Shown here: positions 36,881 through 43,245 of the stretch, one piece after another | Numbering within the stretch: position 1 is the first letter of the stretch | Layout: each line of letters opens with the position of its first letter | Source of the DNA: Vibrio sp. HA2012 | Lineage (GTDB): Bacteria; Pseudomonadota; Gammaproteobacteria; Enterobacterales; Vibrionaceae | DNA: 64,000 bases | Reading direction: 5' to 3' | NCBI RefSeq assembly: GCF_002812955.1 | Contig: NZ_PFXK01000007.1 | Coordinates: 180,227-244,226 of the forward strand | Notes under the pieces: model-generated | The model's database searches: none | What the model saw: the letters and a program-made list of their open reading frames with translations, nothing else | Told to the model about the DNA's origin: nothing | Translations under genes and position numbers: made by a program

Positions 36881-37364
36881 ATGTGAACTGTTGGAGTCGC
36901 AAGACACACTGGGTGACTGGCCTGACTTTTCCCCGCTGATTGATCAGCTCAGACAGGAAGCAACCGAAGAAGAAACCGAAGCAACCGAAAACGCCAAACC
37001 GGAGCAGGAGGACAAAAGCGAAGCAGTCGCCGGGCTGCTGAATGTGGTCTTTATGATCACCGAACAGGCCACCTCTTTGGTTACCGGGGTGGATTTTCAG
37101 TTTGATGAAGCCGGTAAGCAGCAGGTAATTGATGCGGCTGAACCGGTGTTTAACAAGCACGGCAGCACCTTTATGGGGGTTTTTGGCAACTACATTGAAG
37201 AAGCGACCCTGCTTTTAGCCCTGCTGGCGCTGATGTACACCGCCCGAAAAGAGTTGGTGAAACAAAAAGCCATTGTGTTAAAGCAAAGGCAACTGGAGAA
37301 AGCCGAACGAGAAAGACAACGGAGGATGCATGGCCAAGAAACCCAAGCCTCTGCCTCTGCCTAA
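36867..37364 (+). CDS. Phage membrane protein, probable virion membrane component
   Basis: A 165-residue protein with an acidic N-terminal half, a weak hydrophobic segment near residues 54-66, a strong one near 110-126 (EEATLLLALLALMYTA) and a highly basic C-terminal tail (KQRQLEKAERERQRR). Such a tail would face nucleic acid or the cytoplasm. It overlaps the packaging ATPase gene by 35 bases, a sign of tight co-expression. No family recognised. Confidence 0.65.
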   Translation: MSQPECELLESQDTLGDWPDFSPLIDQLRQEATEEETEATENAKPEQEDKSEAVAGLLNVVFMITEQATSLVTGVDFQFDEAGKQQVIDAAEPVFNKHGSTFMGVFGNYIEEATLLLALLALMYTARKELVKQKAIVLKQRQLEKAERERQRRMHGQETQASASA

Positions 37365-38097
37365 CCCGGTGAACTCGAACCCGTCTCTGGATGCCGAACA
37401 CACGATTTACGTAGCCGGGACGGGCGGCGGGAAAACCTCTGCCGTGAAGCATTTGGGGTTAGTCCCCAAAGCCTCACAGGCGGTATTCTTTGACCCGTAC
37501 CGCAACTATGCCGGGGCTAAATTTCAGGGGCAGCAATGCCTGGGAACTGAGTCCCGTCTGATGTTTGTCAAAGCGCTTATTCAGGCAAGAAAGCGCGGGG
37601 AGTCGTTCAAGCTGGCCTACATTCCCTCAAAAGGCGCAACTGCTGAAGAGCTGGAGTTTTTCAGTTCGGTGGTCTGGTCGGTGGGGAACGGCAAAGCCCC
37701 TAAGCTGCACGTTATTATCGAAGAGCTGGCTTCCTGCGTGGAAACGTCCGGCAAGCTCAAAGGCCGGGCGGGAGAGCTGCTGCGTGGTGGTCGTCAGTAT
37801 GGGCTGGTGGTTCACACCGTCTTTCAGCGGGGGCAGGAGGTGCCGAAAACCGTCACCGAACAGTCCTCTGTCTGGTGGGTCGGCGCGGTCAATTCTCTGT
37901 CGGATGCGCAGTGGCTGGCCGATAAACGCGGTCTGAACGTCAGTGTGATTGCCAATCTAAAATCGGCTAAGGTAAATAAAGCCCGTATCGGCAAACCCAT
38001 TGCAGAATATCTGCTGGTCAAAGATGGTATCGGCAATGTGGAGCACAAAGCATTTAACTGTGCCTCTGGCTCGATACTTTCCTTACAGTATCGCTGA
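37330..38097 (+). CDS. Genome-packaging ATPase (FtsK/HerA-type, PM2 P9-like)
   Basis: A 255-residue P-loop NTPase. Walker A is GTGGGKTS (residues ~30-37), Walker B is LHVIIEE (~126-132), and VFFDPYRNYAG follows the first beta-alpha unit. Size and motif layout match the small A32/FtsK-HerA packaging ATPases of membrane-containing double-jelly-roll viruses. It has no transmembrane helix, which argues against a filamentous-phage Zot protein. It precedes the capsid operon. Assignment to P9 is by motif, position and size. Confidence 0.8.
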   Translation: MAKKPKPLPLPNPVNSNPSLDAEHTIYVAGTGGGKTSAVKHLGLVPKASQAVFFDPYRNYAGAKFQGQQCLGTESRLMFVKALIQARKRGESFKLAYIPSKGATAEELEFFSSVVWSVGNGKAPKLHVIIEELASCVETSGKLKGRAGELLRGGRQYGLVVHTVFQRGQEVPKTVTEQSSVWWVGAVNSLSDAQWLADKRGLNVSVIANLKSAKVNKARIGKPIAEYLLVKDGIGNVEHKAFNCASGSILSLQYR

Positions 38098-38111
38098 TTA
38101 ACGTCACACTT

Positions 38112-38145
38112 TAACCTATAGGTTACCCGTTTAACCTATAGGTTC
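38112..38145. promoter_or_regulatory. Tandem palindromic operators before the capsid operon
   Basis: Two perfect copies of the 12-bp palindrome AACCTATAGGTT at 38113-38124 and 38133-38144, exactly 20 bases apart, about two helical turns. They lie in the gap between the ATPase and the first small structural gene. No consensus -35 follows, which would fit activator-dependent late transcription. The binding protein is unknown. Confidence 0.6.
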
Positions 38146-38244
38146 TTCCCTCTGTTTTTTCTTCTCAAACCGGATTCTGATAAAGGCTCATTTAACCGGG
38201 CACAACGCCCAATAACACCAACGTCGAGAGACAGGGGATTATTC

Positions 38245-38361
38245 ATGTTTGGTTTTACACAAAAGAAACTGATTGGTATCGCAATCGTGGCGGCAGTGGT
38301 CGCGGCGGCTGTGGTGTATGCGTCAAACAATGTTGACGCAGTAGAAGACTATATCGGCTAA
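38245..38361 (+). CDS. 38-residue single-helix membrane protein (virion)
   Basis: A short gene: ATG at 38245 after AGGGGAT, ending with TAA at 38359-38361. The product begins MFGFTQKKLIGIAIVAAVVA and is one transmembrane helix with a basic N-terminal flank and an acidic tail ending DYIG. It directly precedes the capsid gene. Small membrane proteins of this kind line the internal membrane of PM2-like virions. Confidence 0.7.
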   Translation: MFGFTQKKLIGIAIVAAVVAAAVVYASNNVDAVEDYIG

Positions 38362-38370
38362 GGGGGACTT

Positions 38371-39204
38371 ATGGAACTTATCCAAACACCATTCGCCCCT
38401 CGCGCTAAAGAACTCGACCCAATTGAAGGGGTTGGCTGGGGGAATCGTGCCTCATTGCGTCTGGTTTCGGGGCCGACTTATCACGACCTTGAGCTGGTGA
38501 CGAATATCACTGACCCCAAAGACATTGAACGCATTGAGGTCAGTGTCAACGGGAAACCGATTTATTCAGCCTCTGGTGACACGTTCATGAAAATCATGAA
38601 ACACCGAAAAACCTTTACCGAAGCGGGTCGCTACGTTATCCCGTTTGGGGAGTCTGAGCTGCGCACCAAAATCGGGGTACGCCAGAGCGATTTGGTCACC
38701 CTGCAGGGAGAAATCTGGTTTGTGCATATCACGCTCAAAGCCAAAGACGCGGGAACCCCGGCTCCTATTATGCGTGCTCGCGCTCATGTGCTGCCGGCAC
38801 AGAGCACCCGTTATTATCTGCCCCGTTTGTATGAGCTGACGTGGTTTGCCTCTGCGACAGGCCGGACGAAGTTTGATTTTGCCGAGCGCTCACCGCTTAT
38901 CAATATCAAGCGTCTGCATTTCTTTGACCCATCGGTTGAGCGTGTACGTGTCGAGCGGGACAACGTGGAAGAGTACAACGTGACCAAGGCAGACAATGCC
39001 TATGATTTGGCTGTGGCTGACCAAGAGCAGAACGCTGACTGTTTCAGTCTGGATTTTGTGCGGTACGGGTTTGGTGCCGATGGCATGTTAAACACCGCCG
39101 CCAGCCAGCAACTGACGTTTGAACTGGATAAGACAGCACCGGGCAGTGTTCCGCTTATTGTTGAATCTGTTGAACAGGTAACGGCACTGCCTAACGCAGC
39201 CTAA
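38371..39204 (+). CDS. Major capsid protein, double jelly-roll, PM2 P2-like
   Basis: A 277-residue, beta-rich protein with no signal peptide or membrane helix, preceded by a strong AAGGGGGA ribosome binding site. Length is about that of PM2 P2 (around 270), and the N-terminal region (GVGWGNRASLRLVSGPTYHD) and C-terminal GADGMLNTAASQQLTFEL segment look like the P2 coat family as I know it. It sits just after the packaging ATPase, the usual order in these viruses. The double jelly-roll fold is inferred and needs structure prediction. Confidence 0.72.
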   Translation: MELIQTPFAPRAKELDPIEGVGWGNRASLRLVSGPTYHDLELVTNITDPKDIERIEVSVNGKPIYSASGDTFMKIMKHRKTFTEAGRYVIPFGESELRTKIGVRQSDLVTLQGEIWFVHITLKAKDAGTPAPIMRARAHVLPAQSTRYYLPRLYELTWFASATGRTKFDFAERSPLINIKRLHFFDPSVERVRVERDNVEEYNVTKADNAYDLAVADQEQNADCFSLDFVRYGFGADGMLNTAASQQLTFELDKTAPGSVPLIVESVEQVTALPNAA

Positions 39205-39213
39205 GGGGGAGTG

Positions 39214-39492
39214 ATGAGCCTTTGGGATTGGGATGGAATCGGCGAAACGCTGACGGGGATATCGACGTCGGCCAAGTCCATTTATGACGACTGGTCGAAT
39301 ACCGGGGAAGAAAACACACAGGCTGCGGCCAGCGCCGCTCCTGAACTGAACCGGGAAACACAACCGGCCGCGCAGCAGCCGACCGGAGCACCGGTCACCA
39401 TGCAGGGCTATGGCATGAACCAGCAAACCCTATTGATGGGCGGCCTGATTATTCTGGCTGTGGTGGTTCTGCTGATTGTTTTTAAGCGCTGA
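39214..39492 (+). CDS. Small virion membrane protein
   Basis: A 92-residue protein. The ATG at 39214 follows GGGGGA; an in-frame GTG at 39211 is immediately before it. The N-terminal ~40 residues are polar, then a Pro/Ala/Gln-rich linker, then one C-terminal membrane helix (LLMGGLIILAVVVLLIVFKR). This looks like a capsid-to-membrane linking protein. Not recognised by family. Confidence 0.65.
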   Translation: MSLWDWDGIGETLTGISTSAKSIYDDWSNTGEENTQAAASAAPELNRETQPAAQQPTGAPVTMQGYGMNQQTLLMGGLIILAVVVLLIVFKR

Positions 39493-39504
39493 TAAGGGGG
39501 AGTG

Positions 39505-39651
39505 ATGCCAGCAATCATATTGTGGCCTCTTATTACTGGGGTTGGTGGGTTTGGGTTGGGCTTCTTTTCCGGTTCGGATGCTAAGAAGTTACTGACTACA
39601 GCCGTGCTTATTGGTGCGGCAGTTTATGCCTACAACAAGGTAAAAAAATAA
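39505..39651 (+). CDS. 48-residue small membrane protein
   Basis: A short gene with a GGGGGA ribosome binding site, starting at 39505; the product begins MPAIILWPLITGVGGFGLGF and has two short hydrophobic segments with a lysine-rich end (YNKVKK). Its stop overlaps the next ATG (TAATG), so translation is coupled. Confidence 0.65.
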   Translation: MPAIILWPLITGVGGFGLGFFSGSDAKKLLTTAVLIGAAVYAYNKVKK

Positions 39652-39875
39652 TGTTAGGAGCAGCAGGTTTGATAGGCGGTGGATTAACCAACAGCGGCAG
39701 TATGCCGATTTCAGCCGGTGGCGGGGCAGCGGCACCCTCCACCGCAACCTCCACCACAAACAACGGTTTTACGGTTGGGGATTTTTCAATGGGCGGCGGA
39801 ACCAGTAGCAATACGACTCTGCTGATTGTGGGCGCAGTGGCTTTGATGGCGCTGTTTATCTTTATGAAGAAGTAA
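39651..39875 (+). CDS. Gly/Ser/Thr-rich small membrane protein
   Basis: A 74-residue protein with a glycine/serine/threonine-rich N-terminal half and one C-terminal membrane helix (TLLIVGAVALMALFIFMKK). It starts within the stop of the preceding gene. The design repeats that of the protein at 39214-39492 and probably serves the virion membrane. Confidence 0.65.
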   Translation: MLGAAGLIGGGLTNSGSMPISAGGGAAAPSTATSTTNNGFTVGDFSMGGGTSSNTTLLIVGAVALMALFIFMKK

Positions 39876-39877
39876 CG

Positions 39878-40297
39878 ATGAAGATCCGACACATAAAACC
39901 TAAGCACGCGGATTTTAACGCGCACATGAATTTGTTAAAGACAGCATTTGACCGAGTACCGAGCCGAAAAGCGGAATTCTTAGAGATGAAAAGAGCGGTG
40001 ACAGAGTGTGATGCCAGTTTTTACCAGATGAGTGATGGCGGCGGTACTGTCCGGCTGGTTAGCCAGATACGGGATAACACCTTTTTTGTCTGGGGGATGA
40101 GTGGCAAAGGACTGGTGAGTGTGGCTCCGGCCATCATTGAACGGGTCAGCGCCTGTGGATACTCCGCTCTGGAGTTTGTCACGTATAAACCGGGGATGCG
40201 GCGCATTCTTCGCGGACTGGGTTTTGTGGAAGTCGAACGCGTTAACAGGTCAGGCGGCACCGAGACCCGGCACCGCCTGATGATAGAGGGTAATTAA
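39878..40297 (+). CDS. GNAT-like protein within the structural operon
   Basis: A 139-residue protein with no membrane helix. The C-terminal part (ACGYSALEFVTYKPGMRRIL followed by RGLGFVEVERV) resembles the last strands of a GNAT acetyltransferase, where a GLGF turn precedes the final strand. The acetyl-CoA loop (Q/RxxGxG/A) is not clear, so it may be a degenerate fold member or a virion protein. It lies two bases after the previous gene. Confidence 0.5.
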   Translation: MKIRHIKPKHADFNAHMNLLKTAFDRVPSRKAEFLEMKRAVTECDASFYQMSDGGGTVRLVSQIRDNTFFVWGMSGKGLVSVAPAIIERVSACGYSALEFVTYKPGMRRILRGLGFVEVERVNRSGGTETRHRLMIEGN

Positions 40298-40298
40298 T

Positions 40299-40772
40299 AT
40301 GGGTGGCGGCGGTAGCAGTAAAAGTTCCAACAAAACCACAACAACCAGCGTCAGCGGCCAGAACGGCATACAGGGTGACAATCTGGGTGCCAGCATTGCT
40401 GGTATTCAGAATTCCACCGTCAGCGTGCAGATGACTGACCATGGTGCGATTGAAAAAGCGGGTCAACTGGCGGAACTGTCATTAACCACAGCCAGAGACA
40501 ACACGAATGCGGCTCTGGAGAATATGTCCGGATTTGCCGGGGAAACCTTAAAGCAGCAGGCACTGACCAACTCTGAGAATTTGCAGTACATGGCGGGACT
40601 GGCCGGAAATCAGGCCAGTCAGAATGCCCGGAATCTGGAGACACTCAAAGAGTTGGCGTCCATGGGGATGGATGGCGGACAGGTTGAAACCAGCACCAAA
40701 ATGAGCACGCTCACACTGGCAGTTGTTTTGGTGGTTGGCATTATCGCGGCGATGGCCGTTAAGGGGAAATGA
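40299..40772 (+). CDS. Virion membrane protein with coiled-coil-like middle
   Basis: A 157-residue protein: Gly/Ser/Thr-rich N terminus (MGGGGSSKSSNKTTTTSVSG), a long Ala/Asn/Leu-rich helical middle (residues ~45-130), and a C-terminal helix TLAVVLVVGIIAAMAV ending in KGK. One membrane anchor is predicted. It overlaps the next start (ATGATG/TGA). Not recognised. Confidence 0.6.
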   Translation: MGGGGSSKSSNKTTTTSVSGQNGIQGDNLGASIAGIQNSTVSVQMTDHGAIEKAGQLAELSLTTARDNTNAALENMSGFAGETLKQQALTNSENLQYMAGLAGNQASQNARNLETLKELASMGMDGGQVETSTKMSTLTLAVVLVVGIIAAMAVKGK

Positions 40773-41497
40773 TGAGTTTTTCGCAAATCATGCAGCCGCA
40801 TAGTGTGGCGCAGTTCACCGCTCAGGGCACCTTTTTGTATGTGGAAGAGGCACCCGGCACGGTTCGGCTTCGCAGTGACGCCGGTCAGTATGAGCTGGTC
40901 AAAGGCGCTCAAATCCTGAACGGCAACTTAACCGGACTCATTACGGTAGAGAACACCGGGGAAGCGGGTCAGGTCTCGCTTAAGGTGGGAAATGGTGAAT
41001 ACCGTCCCCCACAGCGTGAAACACTGGCGATTTCTGCGCAGCCACCGATGCAGATAGCCCCCGATCAGGGAGTGAGCATTGATTCTCTGCCTCCGGTTGA
41101 CATTGCTTTTGGACAATCGGTAGCGATTAGCTCACAGCCCCCGGTGCAGATTGCGCCGGAGCAGTCAGTAACGGTGGATAGCCTGCCGAGTCTGGTGCTT
41201 TCTGCCGGGCAGAAGATTGGCTTAGACGCCCCGGTACAGATTGCGGCCGGTCAGCAAATCGCCATCAGTAATCTGGAGCGGGTCAGCAGCGCATTTCAAT
41301 CGGCACAAGTGGCGCTGCCGCATACCTTTGCCAGCAACGCGGCCAGAAAGAAACTCATACTGAAAGCCCCGGCCACCAATGTAAACCCGGTGCTGATTGG
41401 CGCGTATGAGCTGGGCGCAGGCGAACATATCACATTAGAGACCACCGCAGAGGTAACCGTGACCGGCTCTGATGCGGTGCAATACATTGAGGTTTAA
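40769..41497 (+). CDS. Tandem-repeat structural protein, candidate vertex/spike base
   Basis: A 242-residue protein without membrane helices. Residues ~88-170 hold about five imperfect repeats of 15-16 residues with the pattern P-P-V-x-I-A-x-x-Q-x-V-x-I-x-S, for example PPMQIAPDQGVSIDSL and PPVQIAPEQSVTVDSL. The regular beta pattern suggests a fibrous stalk. The N-terminal domain (FTAQGTFLYVEEAPGTVRL) and C-terminal domain are beta-rich. The start may be either of two adjacent ATGs. Position upstream of the probable spike suggests a vertex role. Confidence 0.55.
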   Translation: MMSFSQIMQPHSVAQFTAQGTFLYVEEAPGTVRLRSDAGQYELVKGAQILNGNLTGLITVENTGEAGQVSLKVGNGEYRPPQRETLAISAQPPMQIAPDQGVSIDSLPPVDIAFGQSVAISSQPPVQIAPEQSVTVDSLPSLVLSAGQKIGLDAPVQIAAGQQIAISNLERVSSAFQSAQVALPHTFASNAARKKLILKAPATNVNPVLIGAYELGAGEHITLETTAEVTVTGSDAVQYIEV

Positions 41498-41499
41498 CC

Positions 41500-42198
41500 A
41501 TGGGAACAGTGAAACAGAACCTGCCGCAGGGCAGCAGCCGGAACAAGATTGATTATCTGGCGGAGGTGATGGACAACGCCGGGAGCGTGATTGATGGGCT
41601 AAAAGCCGAGCTGGACGCGCTGGGGGGCGCTCCGGCATCCGGGGGAGATAGCGGCTTACTGGCGTCGGCGCTGGTTGGGTTTGAATCGTTCAACATGTTG
41701 AGCGAAACACATATTGATCATGTACCAACGGCGTGCATTGATTCGTTCGGGTGGACGATTAATGAAGACTTGTTAACTGGGTTTGGGAATGAGTTTTCAT
41801 TTGCAAATTATTGTTCATTAATGGGCTTTTCTGCCAGTGAGCGCGGCACGTTTTTGCTGTCCGTGTCATTAATGCTGGAGGTAGAACTGGCCGAGGCTCC
41901 GGATTGTAAGATGTTGGCGGTATTGGTCGGCAATGGCGGCGTGCAGCCGATATTTGCGCCTGTAGTGTGGGACGCGGCCAGCGGCAAGGCGTACGCGACA
42001 ATTCAGGGCGAATGTCAAACAACCATGCCCGAACCCTACGGGGGCGACAACGGCGGCGATAATGAAAATGTCTGGCTGCCTATGTCTTTTGTGCCTATCT
42101 CAAATGATAGTCCCGGCCTGAATTTGAAATCAAATTCAATGAAATGTTTTGGCCGAATTTCGTTATTGGCCTTTGATAAAAAAGATATTGATGAATAA
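41500..42198 (+). CDS. Probable receptor-binding spike protein
   Basis: A 232-residue protein. Residues 1-45 are polar and helical (KIDYLAEVMDNAGSVIDGLKA), a possible attachment region, followed by a Gly/Ser hinge and a C-terminal domain of mixed composition. From about 41720 the DNA becomes visibly more AT-rich and uses different codons from the preceding genes, as expected for a rapidly exchanged host-recognition module. No family recognised; the role is inferred from position and composition. Confidence 0.45.
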   Translation: MGTVKQNLPQGSSRNKIDYLAEVMDNAGSVIDGLKAELDALGGAPASGGDSGLLASALVGFESFNMLSETHIDHVPTACIDSFGWTINEDLLTGFGNEFSFANYCSLMGFSASERGTFLLSVSLMLEVELAEAPDCKMLAVLVGNGGVQPIFAPVVWDAASGKAYATIQGECQTTMPEPYGGDNGGDNENVWLPMSFVPISNDSPGLNLKSNSMKCFGRISLLAFDKKDIDE

Positions 42199-42661
42199 AT
42201 GGCTAATCATAGGAGGGCTGACTGGTGCGGCTTTCCTGCTTTGGGGAGGAAAAACACTCATGACAAGCACTCGTGGAGTCCGCAATAACAACCCGCTGAA
42301 TATTAAGCGTGGGAATGACTGGAACGGGGAAACGGATATCCCGTTAGACCCGGTTTTTGAATCATTCAAAGAACCTAAGTATGGATTCAGAGCCGGAGCA
42401 AAACTGCTTCGGAATTATCAAAGCCTCTATGGTCTGAACACCATCCGGGAGCTAATCAACCGCTTTGCCCCATACAGCGAAAACAACACACAGGCGTATG
42501 TTGCGTTTGTGGCAAAAGAGATGGGAGTGGGTGAAAACGAGCCGCTGGATCTCTCCAGTGACAGTACACTGGCAAAACTGATCCATACCATGTCGAAAAT
42601 GGAATCGGGTAACGGTGCCTTTTCACTGACACAGGCAAAAGCGGGGGTCGCCTTAGTATGA
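42191..42661 (+). CDS. Membrane-anchored muralytic virion protein (transglycosylase-like)
   Basis: A 156-residue protein. The start at 42191 (MNKWLIIGGLTG) overlaps the spike stop by eight bases and gives an N-terminal membrane helix; a longer frame from 42149 is unlikely. The soluble domain starts TRGVRNNNPLNIKRG and continues FKEPKYGFRAGAKLLRNYQ, the signature of phage virion peptidoglycan hydrolases, which cut the wall during entry or exit. PM2 and PRD1 carry comparable virion enzymes. It ends in an ATGA overlap with the next gene. Confidence 0.75.
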   Translation: MNKWLIIGGLTGAAFLLWGGKTLMTSTRGVRNNNPLNIKRGNDWNGETDIPLDPVFESFKEPKYGFRAGAKLLRNYQSLYGLNTIRELINRFAPYSENNTQAYVAFVAKEMGVGENEPLDLSSDSTLAKLIHTMSKMESGNGAFSLTQAKAGVALV

Positions 42662-42759
42662 CCAAAAAAGAAGCCCTAACAAAAATCGCATTAGGTGTCG
42701 TGACCGCCATTTTGGGCGCTTACGCCGTCAAACAACTGAAACAGGCAGGTATGCTATGA
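42658..42759 (+). CDS. 33-residue small membrane protein
   Basis: A short gene with ATGA overlaps at both ends. The product starts MTKKEALTKIALGVVTAILG: a basic N terminus and one hydrophobic helix. Both overlaps indicate it is really translated. Function unknown; virion membrane or lysis component. Confidence 0.6.
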   Translation: MTKKEALTKIALGVVTAILGAYAVKQLKQAGML

Positions 42760-42977
42760 AACATTTTTTGAAAGACAAACTGAATATTGATTTAGAGCAG
42801 CCGTCCACAAAAAAAGGACTGGCTCTGGTGGGGGCGGGTATTGCATTGACTGCAGGTCACCCGGAACTGCTAACCGCTACGGTCACCGATAGTGGTATTC
42901 ATTATGGTGGCCTGATAGGCACCACCATTCCGATTCTGGTCGGGGTATGGGAAACCATCCGGGATGAGTTTGCATGA
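42756..42977 (+). CDS. Small membrane protein, possible holin
   Basis: A 73-residue protein with a charged N-terminal 20 residues and two hydrophobic segments (GLALVGAGIALTAG and LIGTTIPILVGVW) separated by a short loop, ending in charged residues. This hairpin topology fits a small holin, and the gene lies right after the muralytic enzyme gene; a virion membrane role is equally possible. It is coupled by ATGA overlaps on both sides. Confidence 0.55.
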   Translation: MKHFLKDKLNIDLEQPSTKKGLALVGAGIALTAGHPELLTATVTDSGIHYGGLIGTTIPILVGVWETIRDEFA

Positions 42978-43093
42978 TAGAGCTGATGCAGTATCTCACT
43001 AGCATGGGTTTGCCACCCTCCACCATTATCATCATTGGGCTGTTCTGGAAGCAGAATAACCGGTTGATACGGCTTGAAACCAAAGTGCTTTAA
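42974..43093 (+). CDS. 39-residue small membrane protein, last gene of the late operon
   Basis: A short gene overlapping the previous stop (ATGA). The product MIELMQYLTSMGLPPSTIII continues with a hydrophobic helix ending FWKQNN and an amphipathic tail. The arrangement resembles a spanin or holin-accessory peptide but there is no family match. A terminator-like hairpin follows eight bases later. Confidence 0.55.
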   Translation: MIELMQYLTSMGLPPSTIIIIGLFWKQNNRLIRLETKVL

Positions 43094-43100
43094 TTACAAA

Positions 43101-43128
43101 CAAGTGTGTTATCTAACACACTTGTACC
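43101..43128 (+). terminator. Terminator of the prophage late operon
   Basis: CAAGTGTGTTA and TAACACACTTG form a perfect 11-bp stem around a 2-base centre (a 4-base loop if the closing pair opens). The tail TACCTCATTTTG is only moderately T-rich. It lies eight bases after the last late gene. Confidence 0.7.
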
Positions 43129-43203
43129 TCATTTTGTTTAGGTGACGTTGATTCATAAAATGCATCATACACAATAAATTTCAGGCAAAAACAATTCCAC
43201 AAC

Positions 43204-43232
43204 TTTACACATGTAATTTATAGACATATTCT
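43204..43232 (+). promoter_or_regulatory. Promoter of the prophage diguanylate cyclase gene
   Basis: TTTACA at 43204-43209, 17 bases, TATTCT at 43227-43232. It lies after the late-operon terminator, so the cyclase gene can be expressed in the lysogen independently of phage late transcription. The leader to the ATG at 43246 would be very short (about 7 bases), which leaves the exact transcription or translation start open. Confidence 0.6.
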
Positions 43233-43245
43233 TTGAAAGAAAATA

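Noticed and set aside
40769..41497. Repeated DNA segments as a CRISPR-like or satellite array
   Set aside because: The repeats are in frame, imperfect and 45-48 bases long without spacers, and they encode a regular protein repeat.
31486..43093. Element as a filamentous (inovirus) prophage, suggested by Rep plus a small ATPase and many tiny membrane proteins
   Set aside because: The ATPase lacks the transmembrane helix of Zot proteins, there is no minor coat/adsorption protein pair, the Rep is much larger than inovirus types, and the 277-residue beta-rich capsid candidate and muralytic protein fit tailless icosahedral phages instead.
43101..43124. The 11-bp inverted repeat after the last late gene as the true right end of the element
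   Set aside because: It is an inverted, not direct, repeat and has no copy near the left end. It is better explained as the late-operon terminator. The 24-bp direct repeat at 45084 matches the left end exactly.
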